Source: RGIG1934 sp964492545 (lineage in GTDB: Bacteria > Bacillota > Clostridia > Lachnospirales > Lachnospiraceae). From it: DNA of 28,529 nucleotides. The DNA is taken from the NCBI GenBank assembly GCA_964492545.1, contig CAZBKO010000019.1:1-28529 (forward strand), given 5' to 3'. The notes below the pieces were generated by a model. That model had not been told where the DNA came from. It saw nothing but the letters and a program-made list of their open reading frames with translations, and made no database searches. Below, in pieces: positions 16,020 through 25,064 of this stretch. The position numbers and the translations under genes are program-made. Position 1 is the first letter of the stretch; each line of letters starts with the position of its first letter.

Positions 16020-16059
16020 GTATAAACATTTTGACATCTGTCCATAATTCATATATCAG
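16020..16059 (+). promoter_or_regulatory. Candidate SigF-like (and overlapping SigA-like) promoter of spoIIR
   Basis: GTATA (16020-16024), 15 bases, then GTCCATAATT (16040-16049). This fits the SigF form GywTA ... GgnrAnAnTw at most, not all, conserved positions. An overlapping TTGACA (16031-16036) could serve SigA, but its -10 is poor. spoIIR is a forespore SigF target in Bacillus and Clostridium, so the first reading is biologically expected. Confidence 0.35.
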
Positions 16060-16095
16060 TAACACAAATATTTGCAAGAAAATGGAGATTCTTAT

Positions 16096-16728
16096 ATGAA
16101 GAAAAATGTGATTTTATTTCTGATTGCAATGGCAGTCGCCCAGATAATTTCAAACATACATATTGTAGCAGCCGATGGTCAAAATGATAAGCTTGTAGAA
16201 GATATTTCAAGCAAAATAATTCGTTTTCATGTTATTGCCAACAGTGATTCCGACTTTGACCAGGCTCTTAAGCTTGAGGTTAAAAATGCAGTAATAGAAT
16301 ATACGAAGCCTCTGCTTGAACAAAGCAGTTCCATACAGGAAACACGCTCTATAATTGATGCCAATAGTGAAAATATTATTGATATTGCCAAGAATATTAT
16401 TAAGAAAAATGGGTGTGATTACACAGTGAATATGTGCTATGAAAATTGCTATTTTCCGGCAAAAACCTATGGTGATATAACGTTTCCGCCAGGAAATTAC
16501 AATTCATTTAAGATTAATATTGGTAAGTCTGAGGGCAGGAACTGGTGGTGTGTACTGTATCCTCCACTCTGCTTCGTTGATGCCGTTCACGGCGTAGTTC
16601 CGGATTCCTCCAAGCTTCAATTAGAGGAAGCTCTGGGTTATGAGGACTACAAGGCGCTGATATATGGAGTCGATGACGATAAATACACTGTTACGTATAA
16701 GTTTAAGTTTCTAACCTTTTTAAATTAA
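16096..16728 (+). CDS. spoIIR: Stage II sporulation protein R (SpoIIR)
   Basis: 210 residues with an N-terminal signal sequence (MKKNVILFLIAMAVAQI, cleaved near residue 25). Family motifs follow: IRFHVIANSDSDFDQALKLE, then FPPGNYNSFKINIG and NWWCVLYPPLCFVD. SpoIIR is made in the forespore, secreted toward the mother cell, and triggers SpoIIGA to process pro-SigE. The start is the ATG at 16096, with GGAG eight bases upstream. The longer ORF from a TTG at 16072 is rejected because it would include that site. It ends convergent to the GntR regulator, with 65 bases between and no clear terminator. Confidence 0.93.
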   Translation: MKKNVILFLIAMAVAQIISNIHIVAADGQNDKLVEDISSKIIRFHVIANSDSDFDQALKLEVKNAVIEYTKPLLEQSSSIQETRSIIDANSENIIDIAKNIIKKNGCDYTVNMCYENCYFPAKTYGDITFPPGNYNSFKINIGKSEGRNWWCVLYPPLCFVDAVHGVVPDSSKLQLEEALGYEDYKALIYGVDDDKYTVTYKFKFLTFLN

Positions 16729-16793
16729 ACCTATGCCACCGACTATTTCTCCAATTATCTCTAAGCCTGCTGCCATATGAATGCATGAAATTC

Positions 16794-17462
16794 TTACGAC
16801 TGCTCTAAGTTTTCTATTATTGTCTTTTCCTGATTAGTAATGTGATGCTTCATGGCCTTCTTAGCAGCAGCGCTGTCTTTTCTCTCGATTGCTTCAACAA
16901 TTATTCTATGCTCCTCAACAAGGAGTTTTCTCTTGTCCGCATCCTTTATATACTCTAATCTGTACCTATACATCTGTTCTCTAAGATTGTTGAGTATCTG
17001 AATCAGTCTTCTGTTGCGGCTTGCATTATAAATTATATCGTGAAAGGCAACATCCTTCTGGGCTATCACTGTCAAATCGTTGCCCGATACTACCTTTCTA
17101 AATTCTTCCAAACTATTTTTTAGTTCATTAAGCTCATCCTGGGTCATCTTCTTGCAGGCAAGGTCAACCGTCAGGCCTTCAAGCACTCTTCTAACCTCCA
17201 GCACATCCTCAAGATCACTTATAGTTATCTGTGCAACAATTGCTCCTCTTCTTGGAAGCATTATCGCAAGTCCTTCCAACTCAAGCTTTCGTATTGCTTC
17301 ACGGACCGGTGTTCTGCTCACACCAAGCTTCTCTGCGAGGGCTATCTCCATAAGTCTTTCACCTGGTGCAAGCTCGCCCTTTAGAATAGCTTCGCGCAGC
17401 GTATTAAATACGACATCCCTGAGTGGCAGATATTCATTTATCATTATTCCATCATTTTTCAT
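16794..17462 (-). CDS. GntR-family regulator, FadR/FCD type
   Basis: 222 residues. An N-terminal winged helix (about residues 10-75) contains VSRTPVREAIRKLELEGL, the GntR recognition motif. A C-terminal all-helical FCD domain (about 82-215) has AFHDIIYNASRN and EEHRIIVEAIERKD, whose Asp/His residues bind metal and usually a carboxylic acid ligand. The ligand is unknown. Its ATG overlaps the ispE stop as ATGA, and AGGT stands seven bases upstream, so it is translationally coupled to ispE. Alternative ATGs a few codons later lack a better site. Confidence 0.9.
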   Translation of the reverse strand: MKNDGIMINEYLPLRDVVFNTLREAILKGELAPGERLMEIALAEKLGVSRTPVREAIRKLELEGLAIMLPRRGAIVAQITISDLEDVLEVRRVLEGLTVDLACKKMTQDELNELKNSLEEFRKVVSGNDLTVIAQKDVAFHDIIYNASRNRRLIQILNNLREQMYRYRLEYIKDADKRKLLVEEHRIIVEAIERKDSAAAKKAMKHHITNQEKTIIENLEQS

Positions 17463-18346
17463 TTTCTTACCTGCTTTCCGTATACATTATACATCCCAGT
17501 TACAAATACCTGCTTGGCAATTCCCGCCTTTTTAATATTTTGGAGTGCACGCTCAGCTATATTTTTGTCCTCATAAAGTCCAAATACTGTAGGACCACTT
17601 CCACTCATCATAGCATTTATAGCACCATCTGCAATTAAGCTGTCCTTAATCTGCTGTATTACCGGATACAGGCTGATAGTTACATTCTCCAGAACATTTT
17701 CCATCTTAGGTGCTATTGCATACAGGTCCCGACTCTTCAATGCCTGTACCATGCCATCCACATCGGGATGATGTGTCAGCTTGTCCGCATCAAGCTTCTC
17801 ATAGATTGTTCTGGTTGATACACTTATTCCCGGTTTTATCACTACTACATAACAATCAGGCATAGGTGTGAGTGTGGTTATCTTCTCTCCTATACCTTCT
17901 GCAAGACACGTTCCTCTAAGAACACAATACGGAACATCTGCGCCTATCTCAACTCCACGTTTCATTAATTCATGCTTCTTAAGTCCCAGCCTGAACATCT
18001 TGTTCATTCCCACCAGAACAGTGGCTGCATCTGAGCTTCCGCCTCCCATGCCTGCTGCAACAGGTATAAATTTATCAAGCTTAATATCGACACCTTCATC
18101 TATGCCAAATTCATCCATAAGCATTTTGGCGGCCTTATATATATGGTTGTTCTCATTGGTGGGGAGGAAGGACAGATTCGTCTGTAATCTAATGCCCTTC
18201 TCCCGACTCTTAAATATCTGAATATAGTCATACATCTGTACTGTCTGCATAATCATCTTAACATCATGGTATCCGTCCTCACGCTTACGAACAACATCCA
18301 GTGACAAATTAATCTTGCCATATGCTTTAAGTCCTATTTTATCCAT
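17459..18346 (-). CDS. ispE: 4-diphosphocytidyl-2-C-methyl-D-erythritol kinase
   Basis: 295-residue GHMP kinase of the MEP pathway. It phosphorylates CDP-methylerythritol with ATP on the way to isopentenyl diphosphate, needed for undecaprenyl carriers and quinones. N-terminal AYGKINLSLDV carries the Lys/Asn of the active site. PVAAGMGGGSSDAA (about residues 92-105) is the ATP-binding GHMP motif, and AMMSGSGPTVFGLY (about 243-256) the C-terminal glycine-rich motif. It follows the sipL-like gene by 47 bases and overlaps the gntR-type gene by four bases. Ribosome binding sequence AGGGAGAA and a nearer GAAGGA precede the ATG. Confidence 0.95.
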   Translation of the reverse strand: MDKIGLKAYGKINLSLDVVRKREDGYHDVKMIMQTVQMYDYIQIFKSREKGIRLQTNLSFLPTNENNHIYKAAKMLMDEFGIDEGVDIKLDKFIPVAAGMGGGSSDAATVLVGMNKMFRLGLKKHELMKRGVEIGADVPYCVLRGTCLAEGIGEKITTLTPMPDCYVVVIKPGISVSTRTIYEKLDADKLTHHPDVDGMVQALKSRDLYAIAPKMENVLENVTISLYPVIQQIKDSLIADGAINAMMSGSGPTVFGLYEDKNIAERALQNIKKAGIAKQVFVTGMYNVYGKQVRK

Positions 18347-18393
18347 TCCTTCGTCTTCTCCCTGTGTGTTTTCTCTACTTGTTGTTTATATTA

Positions 18394-19967
18394 CTATATT
18401 GATGAACTGATTGCAACCTGTTTTACCAGCAGTAATTNNNNNNNNNNTTTATGTACGCTGTCTGACTGTAAATTGTTGATTTCACGTATGCAGTCAACAG
18501 TTGTATAAAATGCTTTTGCTATATTCCACAAATCTTCATTTTCATCAACAATATGAACTACTATACCCGGCATTTTTTTATTTTTTCCATATCCACCGGC
18601 TGTTCTGTGACATCATAAATAACATTTTCACTAATCTGTTTCAGCACCAGCACATCAAGAACAATCGAAGCCTTTATCTCTATTTCATCTGTGCTGACCA
18701 TCACAGCTGAAAGCTGTTCTATGGAAGGTCTGACAAAATATTTGCAGTTATCATCTATGCCCAGTGCCTCCGCCGTGTATTCAAATGGAACTAATATGTT
18801 TACACTTTTAACAGGCGATACGTCGTTGGAAGATATATAGACAGTATTTGCATCAACCACACCATTTATACTTATTCCATTATCAACAACCTCTATATCA
18901 TCAAGCTTGATGTTGGCTGCGGCGTTGCACACCTGCATCACATGGCTGTTTTCATCATCTATCTTCACTCTCTCGCCCGCCTTGCATCTTGACTGGTTAT
19001 GAACCAGAAGACTCTCAAAGCTTCCCATTTTTTCTTTTTTGCTATAATCCTGATTTGGTGAGTAAATGTCTGTGACAATTTCGATGGATTCCTCTTCGTA
19101 TACCTTAATATCCATATCAAGTGCCGCATCTACTCTTACAAGTCTTGCCTCACCGTCATAGTCCTTGGTGGCCTCCGGCTCAGAGGAGGACAGCTTTGTC
19201 ACAATATTTGTTATCATAGTTTCATCTATTCCCGGCACATCTATTAATCCACTAAAGGGCAGCACATTTTCTATCCATTGTATTGGAGACTGCTCCTCCA
19301 CCGGTCTGTACATGATAAATACTATGAGTTCTCCGTTTACACTTATTCCATCTGTCACAGGCTTTACCTGAAGATTTCTTATGTTTGTGCTGCTCCATAC
19401 TATCTGCTCTATGTTTGGCTTATTCGATGGGATTTCTGACTCATCCTTGATCCTATATACATCTTTTTTGCTGACAACAAGCTTTGTTACCTCCAAAGGT
19501 TTTTTAATGTAATCAGTATTTGCGTCTCCATTCACATCAACCACGGCGTCTTCATCATATATTTCCTCGCAGGATGCCATGAAGGAAACGATTGCTCTGA
19601 CATTGATTTTTCTTGAATTTATTGCTGATACATTTACATCATCAAGAGTATATTCTACACTGACCATATCATTTTCATTAACATCATCCATGTTAATTAC
19701 TTCATCAAATGGAATTGTGCCATTCATGGAGTAAAGACCTTGAGGGTCCTGACCTGCGTACAGCACTATATATGTAAGTTTTCCCTTTACAACAACCTTT
19801 CCCTCTAAAACCTTTATGGCATCAATAACAATATTAGTTCTATTTGCAAGCAGTTCATCAATGTCAGGCTTGATGTCCTGAACAATGAAATCATCATCTA
19901 GTGTAATCTGCGTGACCTTCTTGTCTTTGATTCTGCTCATGTGAATATTTGATTTAATTAACTCCAA
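18394..19967 (-). CDS. sipL: SipL-like spore coat morphogenesis protein (DUF3794 x3, LysM), frameshift and N gap in this sequence
   Basis: The main frame (19967-18561) gives three DUF3794/SPOCS repeats (about residues 30-160, 170-300, 330-460). It stops early with KIKKCRV. Adding one base in the A7 tract (plus 18573-18579) restores the frame: MPGIVVHIVDENEDLWNIAK, then CIREINNLQS, clearly a LysM domain. The N run at 18438-18447 follows, then LLLVKQVAISSSI to a stop at 18394 in the same frame. Ten bases fit exactly the expected Pro-Gly-Asp of LysM. Full length would be about 524 residues, as in SipL, which ties the coat protein SpoIVA to the forespore in Clostridioides difficile. The start is TTG at 19967, eight bases from AAGGAG. 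Probably intact in the organism. Confidence 0.85.
18438..18447. other. Assembly gap (10 N)
   Basis: Ten undetermined bases within the LysM-coding end of the sipL-like gene. The reading frames on both sides match if the true length is 10 (or differs by a multiple of three). Confidence 0.98.
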
Positions 19968-19985
19968 TATTATCTCTCCTTCTTT

Positions 19986-20393
19986 TTATTTAAATAATAC
20001 GGTTTTATCCGTATACTCTATTTTCACTACAATATACGGGTATGTAATAATACTGTTAACCTCTTCTGTTTTGTCAGGACCTTTTAGCCCGGGCGCAAAG
20101 CAAATGGAGTTCTTGGTTTCATATATTTCGCTTACCGTCACGCTGTAGCCACTTGTTGGCTGTGCACCAAAGCCTGCCACAATGTATAGATACTCCTTGT
20201 TGTCATAAGTCATTGTAAATTTTTCTTCCTGCTTATTTTCTATAAGTTTCTTTAATTCCTTTGGGATATCTTCATTTTCTACAACTGTATAATCAACATC
20301 CTTCAGCTTCTTTTCGTCAGTTTTCTTAATACTGCAGGCACCTATTACAATGCAGATAGCCATGCCTGACAGAAGTGCAACCCACTTTTTCAA
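19986..20393 (-). CDS. PrcB-like lipoprotein
   Basis: 135 residues with an N-terminal lipoprotein signal (MKKWVALLSGMAICIVIGAC; lipid on Cys20). The C-terminal half is a PrcB_C-type domain with the family core AGFGAQPTSGYSVTVSEI and a final PYIVVKIEYTDKTVLF strand pair. PrcB of Treponema partners a surface protease; the role of the Firmicute versions is unknown. The start is probably TTG at 20393, after GGGTGAT; the longer ATG at 20441 overlaps the terminator of the gene before it. The sipL-like gene starts 18 bases after its stop, so the two are one unit. Confidence 0.75.
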   Translation of the reverse strand: MKKWVALLSGMAICIVIGACSIKKTDEKKLKDVDYTVVENEDIPKELKKLIENKQEEKFTMTYDNKEYLYIVAGFGAQPTSGYSVTVSEIYETKNSICFAPGLKGPDKTEEVNSIITYPYIVVKIEYTDKTVLFK

Positions 20394-20441
20394 AATATCA
20401 CCCGGAACGAAGACTTTACCTATATATATGCATATGGACAC

Positions 20442-20471
20442 AAAAAAAGAATCCTGTTTTCACAGGATTCT
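20442..20471 (-). terminator. Rho-independent terminator after the PH-domain gene
   Basis: Perfect 10-bp stem (20448-20457 with 20462-20471) closed on the minus strand by a GAAA tetraloop, then seven T residues (plus-strand A run 20442-20448). It ends the cca-to-PH gene cluster and separates it from the prcB-sipL unit. Confidence 0.9.
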
Positions 20472-20488
20472 CAGTCTTTTGCTATTGC

Positions 20489-20881
20489 CTATAAAATGTG
20501 ATCATCATCATCCATATCAGAGTCATCAGATGCCATATATTCTCTGCCTGATACTCTTTTCTTTGTACGCTCCTGCTCTACCATATCAGAAAGCATATTC
20601 TTAACCTTTTCAGAATTCTTGATTCTGGAAATGTAAAAAATAGGTGTTGACTTATCAGCGGAATTGCATTTGATAGTTCCCAGCTTGAATATTCTCTGAC
20701 CCAAAGGTCTTTCCAATGTCATATCCATAATTCTGTACAAACGAATTTCTTCTTCATTCTTGTTAAGAAAGCCTGTTGTTATCATAAGCTTCTCATCTGT
20801 AAGTCTGTACTTTGTAAAAGACCATGGTAATCCAAATAATGTTCTTTTTCTCTCAGTCCATACGAATTGCATCTCTTCCAT
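20489..20881 (-). CDS. Small bacterial PH-domain protein
   Basis: 130 residues. Residues about 10-95 form a bPH-type fold: KRTLFGLPWSFTKYRLTDEK, LMITTGFLNKNEEEIRLYRI, then DMTLERPLGQRIFKLGTI, like the YdbS/bPH_2 family. The tail is acidic (SDDSDMDDDDHIL). There is no membrane helix, unlike most YdbS-type proteins, so it is probably cytosolic. Function unknown. The start is the ATG at 20881, with GGGAGG six bases upstream; the longer start at 20908 would place that site in the coding region. It follows the phosphoglucomutase gene by 43 bases and is the last gene of its cluster. Confidence 0.75.
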   Translation of the reverse strand: MEEMQFVWTERKRTLFGLPWSFTKYRLTDEKLMITTGFLNKNEEEIRLYRIMDMTLERPLGQRIFKLGTIKCNSADKSTPIFYISRIKNSEKVKNMLSDMVEQERTKKRVSGREYMASDDSDMDDDDHIL

Positions 20882-20924
20882 AAGTAACCCTCCCTGTGTG
20901 CGATTCACCTGATGGTGTATCGTC

Positions 20925-22658
20925 TTATAGCATATTGTTAATCATTTCAACTACTGCTTTTCCAAGTGCTGCTGATTTGGTATTAGCATCTTCAAGTGAT
21001 GAACCCTTAACTCCAAAGTAGAATTTTACCTTTGGTTCTGTTCCTGAAGGTCTTACACATAACCATGTGTTGTCTTCCATATCGTAGTATAACACGTTAG
21101 ATGTTGGAAGTCCTGTTGGTGTTACTTCACCTGTTGTCATGTTCTTGATTGTATCCAGCTTGTAATCTCTAGCTGATAATACTTTGTATCCGCCAAATTC
21201 TTCAGGTGTGTTATTTCTAAGTGTTTCAAGAATCTCCTGAATCTTCTGAAGTCCTTCAATTCCCTTTAATGTTATTGACTGAATGTCATCCTTGTAATAT
21301 CCAATTCTGTCATACATTGCAACCATTGCATCCCACAAAGTCATATTCTGTGTCTTGTAGTAAGCTGCTGCCTCACACAGTGCCATTGTTGCAACGATAG
21401 CATCCTTGTCACGTGCGTGTGTTCCGATAAGGCATCCGTAGCTCTCCTCAAATCCAAAGAGATATGTGCCTTTTCCTGATTCTTCAAATCCAAGAATCTG
21501 CTGTCCTATATATTTGAATCCTGTTAATACTTCTATTAATTGTACACCGTAGTAATCAGCAATTGCATCTGCCATATTGCTTGTTACGATGGTCTTGATA
21601 AGTGCTCCATCTGCAGGAATTCCTGAATGAGCCTTTATCTGTGAAATCTCATAATCTGCCAAAAGACATCCGGACATATTGCCTGTAAGTGTAATGTATT
21701 CACCAGTCTTAGAATCCTTCACGTATACACCGAGTCTGTCTGCATCAGGGTCAGTTGCAAGAACAAGATCTGCATCCTTCTCTTTTGCAAGCTTAAGTGC
21801 AAGTGTAAATGCTTCGGCTGCTTCAGGATTAGGATAGCTTACAGTTGGGAATTCTCCATCCGGTAGCTCCTGCTCAGGAACAACATACACATTCTCAAAT
21901 CCAAGCTCTGCAAGAATTCTTCTTGCCGGAATATTTCCTGTACCATGAAGTGGTGTATATACAATCTTAATGTCCTTCTGTGCTGCTTTAATTGCCTCCG
22001 GACATTTTACCTGTTTCTTAAGTTCTGCAATGTATCTGTCATCTATTGCTGCACCTATTATCTCATACATACCAGCTTCAACTGCTGATGCTTTATCCAT
22101 GGTCTTCACTGTTGCGTAATCTGTGACAGCCTTAACCTCATCCATAATGTTACCATCATGAGGTGGTGTAATCTGAGCGCCATCTTCCCAATATACCTTG
22201 TATCCATTATATTCAGGTGGATTATGACTTGCAGTAATATTGATACCTGCGATGCACTTTAATTCTCTAACTGCAAATGACAACTCTGGAGTTGGTCTGA
22301 GACTTTCAAATACATAAGCCTTAATTCCATTAGCTGCAAGACATAAAGCTGCCTCATCTGCAAATTCAGGTGACATTCTTCTTGAATCAAATGCGATAGC
22401 AACGCCCTTTGCAGCGCCTCCTACCTTGTTGATGTAATTGGCAAGTCCCTGTGTAGCCTTTCTCACCGTATAAATATTCATGCGATTGATTCCGGCTCCG
22501 ATGATACCTCTTAATCCTGCTGTACCAAACTCTAAATCCTGATAAAATCTCTCTTTAATTTCGTTGTCATTTCCCTTAATGCTCTCTAATTCTGCCTTAG
22601 TTGCTGCATCAAAATAAGGGTTCTCAAGCCAATGTTCATACTGCTTAGTGTAATCCAT
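20925..22658 (-). CDS. Phosphoglucomutase / phosphomannomutase (alpha-D-phosphohexomutase)
   Basis: 577 residues, the size of the long PgcA-type phosphohexomutases. It interconverts hexose 1- and 6-phosphates (probably glucose), feeding UDP-glucose for envelope glycans or glycogen. Motifs in order: GTAGLRGIIGAGINRMN near the start, TASHNPPEYNGYK with the phosphorylated Ser (about residue 144), ATDPDADRLG for Mg2+, FGFEESYG for sugar specificity, and RPSGTEPKVKFY for phosphate binding. The start is the ATG at 22658, eight bases after AAAGGAG; the ORF from 22694 is longer but lacks a site. It lies 56 bases after the PEGA gene and 43 before the PH gene. Confidence 0.94.
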   Translation of the reverse strand: MDYTKQYEHWLENPYFDAATKAELESIKGNDNEIKERFYQDLEFGTAGLRGIIGAGINRMNIYTVRKATQGLANYINKVGGAAKGVAIAFDSRRMSPEFADEAALCLAANGIKAYVFESLRPTPELSFAVRELKCIAGINITASHNPPEYNGYKVYWEDGAQITPPHDGNIMDEVKAVTDYATVKTMDKASAVEAGMYEIIGAAIDDRYIAELKKQVKCPEAIKAAQKDIKIVYTPLHGTGNIPARRILAELGFENVYVVPEQELPDGEFPTVSYPNPEAAEAFTLALKLAKEKDADLVLATDPDADRLGVYVKDSKTGEYITLTGNMSGCLLADYEISQIKAHSGIPADGALIKTIVTSNMADAIADYYGVQLIEVLTGFKYIGQQILGFEESGKGTYLFGFEESYGCLIGTHARDKDAIVATMALCEAAAYYKTQNMTLWDAMVAMYDRIGYYKDDIQSITLKGIEGLQKIQEILETLRNNTPEEFGGYKVLSARDYKLDTIKNMTTGEVTPTGLPTSNVLYYDMEDNTWLCVRPSGTEPKVKFYFGVKGSSLEDANTKSAALGKAVVEMINNML

Positions 22659-22714
22659 TACATTTTCTCCTTTCATTGCACAAACAAACTGCATATGCCT
22701 GTATCTGGCATTAT

Positions 22715-24001
22715 CTACTCTTCAATCTCTGTCATATCCGGTAAAACAAAATGTACATCCTTGTTCTCTTCTGCTATCTCTAGCGTATACATCTGTGTAC
22801 TGTACCCGGTTCGACGTAAGGTGACTATATGTTTTCCTGTGGCTTTTTCAAAGCTTACAGGAGCAACTCCCTTATAGATTCCATCAAAATATACTTCCGC
22901 ATCTTCTGGTGCATCCACATATATCAGATAATCCTCCGATGATGTGGTTGTCTCTTCATTACTGTCTGTTGATTCTTCTGTCAAATTTATGGTTAAAGAT
23001 TCAAATACAGAATCGGCTATAACCGATGCCGTATATGTATCATATCCATCAGCTGATACTACTATCTCATGTGAGCCGTAGGTTAAATCCACAAGACTTT
23101 CATAGGATGTCTTCTTTCCATCTATTGTAAGTGTTGCATCAGATGGTGTTATGTCAAAACTGTACGAGCCGTATCTCACAGCATCGCCCTGAAACTCAGT
23201 AAGACTTAACTTAACCTCTTCATCCTTCTTGACTGTAACTTCCTTCGTTCCCCCGCTGCCATCAATGGTAGCTGTTATATTATACGTTCCTTCCGGAGCG
23301 GTAATAAGCATATCCTTAGTTATAAGCAGCATCATTTTCTTGCCGATTTCAATAATGCCACCCTCAAAATAATCTGTCTTATCAAGCTTAATATATCCAT
23401 GACCTCTCGTCACAATTATACAGTTAACCTTCTTGCCAACACCCTTGACTGTCAGCTCGTCGACGCTTGATACCTCTGAAAGCTTAATGTTATATCCGTC
23501 AGAAATGACCACAAGATTCTCATCAAATGAATACTTGCTGTCTCTAAATATGAAGGTTGTATCTTCCTCACTGTAAGAAAAATCAGATACATTCTTATAT
23601 TCAAATGCTTCGTTGGAAATGGTTATTCTTGTAATCTTATTCTCACTGTTGAGATAGTAAGCATCAACAATTTCACCTATATTCAGTTGTGACATTGCCA
23701 TTATATCGCCATACTTATCAGTGACGTCGCACGCTCCTGTATAGGTCAGGATATATTTCTCGTTATCCTGCAGACTCTTAAGTACAATCTGTGTGTTGTC
23801 TGTATCGACGTTGATTACCACCGCCAAATCCTTAACATCATACTTAACTGAGTCACTGGTCTCTTCCTGAACAGTAGTAGTTGGTGTATAAATAATATCC
23901 TTGCCACTCTGTATCTTTCCCGAGTCCTTATCTGAACATGCTGCCATCAGACATGCACTGAATACTATTAACAATAATATTTCATATCTGATTCTCTTCA
24001 T
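22715..24001 (-). CDS. PEGA-domain lipoprotein
   Basis: 428 residues. It has a lipoprotein signal (MKRIRYEILLLIVFSACLM, then AAC, lipid on Cys22). A beta-rich N-terminal region (about 50-230) follows, then two or three PEGA repeats: the first at about 280-340 (ATLTIDGKKTSYESLVDLTY), the last at about 365-425 (AEVYFDGIYKGVAPVSFEKA). PEGA domains are surface beta sandwiches without known chemistry and are often linked to envelope or sporulation loci. The start is the ATG at 24001, with GAGGG six bases upstream; the ORF from 24022 is rejected. It has its own promoter at 24047-24075 and heads a unit with the phosphoglucomutase and PH genes. Confidence 0.85.
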   Translation of the reverse strand: MKRIRYEILLLIVFSACLMAACSDKDSGKIQSGKDIIYTPTTTVQEETSDSVKYDVKDLAVVINVDTDNTQIVLKSLQDNEKYILTYTGACDVTDKYGDIMAMSQLNIGEIVDAYYLNSENKITRITISNEAFEYKNVSDFSYSEEDTTFIFRDSKYSFDENLVVISDGYNIKLSEVSSVDELTVKGVGKKVNCIIVTRGHGYIKLDKTDYFEGGIIEIGKKMMLLITKDMLITAPEGTYNITATIDGSGGTKEVTVKKDEEVKLSLTEFQGDAVRYGSYSFDITPSDATLTIDGKKTSYESLVDLTYGSHEIVVSADGYDTYTASVIADSVFESLTINLTEESTDSNEETTTSSEDYLIYVDAPEDAEVYFDGIYKGVAPVSFEKATGKHIVTLRRTGYSTQMYTLEIAEENKDVHFVLPDMTEIEE

Positions 24002-24046
24002 ATGTGTCCCTCTGTCTTTCAAGAATAATTACACATTAACCATTAT

Positions 24047-24075
24047 ATTATATACTATTGTTAAAAAATTGTCAT
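24047..24075 (-). promoter_or_regulatory. SigA-type promoter of the PEGA gene
   Basis: On the minus strand: ATGACA (24075-24070), a 17-base spacer, consensus TATAAT (24052-24047), 45 bases before the PEGA start. It begins just past the stop of the CotS-like gene. Confidence 0.65.
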
Positions 24076-24085
24076 TAATATTTTT

Positions 24086-25060
24086 CTATAAATATTGTAC
24101 AAATTTTTCCCTTAATTTCATCTGTTTATGCACCAAAATAAGTTTCTCCATATTCTTCCCCGGAATCCATGCTTTGTTTCCATTATAATAATAATTTACG
24201 ACCTTTCTGAATTTTTCCGGGTACATTAGAAGAATTTTCAACAGTTTTTTTTCTTCATTTGATATATTTCTATATTTATCGTAGCTTTCCAAAAGCTTCA
24301 TTCCAAGGCCTTCATCCCAATTATTCTTTTCCATAACCTTCCTCAAATAATTATATACGTCAATTATTCTTAGATTTACACATGCGTTATCAAAATTAAC
24401 CAGGGCGTATCCATCATCCACCGCAATGACATTATGGTAATTGTAGTCTCCATGAACCATTTCCCTATTGTTCTGTGCGCCTTCATACATTGCAAGATAG
24501 TCGGACTTTTTCAGAAGCTGTGTAGTATTTATGCAGCTGTCATAGAATGCTTCAAATCCATTCATCAGCTCTAATTCAAAATCACTTTTGTGGTGTTTGT
24601 TTCGTATAAATATTCTGGCACGTTTCATTTCGCGGTTATATTTTTCGTATTTCTCTATGAGATTCCCACCGCTTACTATGTCCGCATTATCAATTTTTCC
24701 ATACAGCATAACATGGAGCTTTGCCAGCAGCTGTGCAGAATTACATACGCTTTTTGAATCTGTTGGAATACACTCTGTTCCCTCATACCATTTTTTTATT
24801 ATGTATGGAACCTGGTTGGCATCTGCAGTTATATACCCGCCCTCCCGATTTGCTACAAGGGCATCAGAATAAATACCTCTGCACTCCCCAATGATTTGGT
24901 GTATTTTTACTTCGTATTCTATTCTTTTCTGTGTCCTGCTGCACTCCTTTAGTATCATTGGCCTAGAGTCTGTTATAAGCAGGGTTGCACCTCTTACTTT
25001 ACCTGTCCTGATAACATTAATATCATATTTATCTAATACTTCTATTCCTTTTTCCTTCAA
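24086..25060 (-). CDS. CotS-family spore coat kinase-like protein
   Basis: 324 residues of the CotS/aminoglycoside-phosphotransferase-like fold. Lys39 in the MILKEC strand matches the ATP-binding lysine. MVHGDYNYHNVIAVDDG (about 216-232) is the catalytic loop, and LVNFDNACVNLRIIDVYNYL (about 235-254) the metal-binding segment. The C-terminal FRKVVNYYYNGNKAWIPGKN pattern is characteristic of CotS-family proteins in Clostridia. Bacillus CotS is a spore coat protein; the substrate is unknown. The start is probably TTG at 25060, eight bases after GGGGG. The TTG at 25066 is only two bases from it. It lies 58 bases after cca, with its own candidate sporulation promoter. Confidence 0.82.
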   Translation of the reverse strand: MKEKGIEVLDKYDINVIRTGKVRGATLLITDSRPMILKECSRTQKRIEYEVKIHQIIGECRGIYSDALVANREGGYITADANQVPYIIKKWYEGTECIPTDSKSVCNSAQLLAKLHVMLYGKIDNADIVSGGNLIEKYEKYNREMKRARIFIRNKHHKSDFELELMNGFEAFYDSCINTTQLLKKSDYLAMYEGAQNNREMVHGDYNYHNVIAVDDGYALVNFDNACVNLRIIDVYNYLRKVMEKNNWDEGLGMKLLESYDKYRNISNEEKKLLKILLMYPEKFRKVVNYYYNGNKAWIPGKNMEKLILVHKQMKLREKFVQYL

Positions 25061-25064
25061 ATGC

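Noticed and set aside
16720..16776. Minus-strand mini-ORF of 18 residues (MAAGLEIIGEIVGGIGLI) between gntR and spoIIR
   Set aside because: It reads like a hydrophobic peptide but has no ribosome binding site and overlaps the end of spoIIR; too short to separate from chance.
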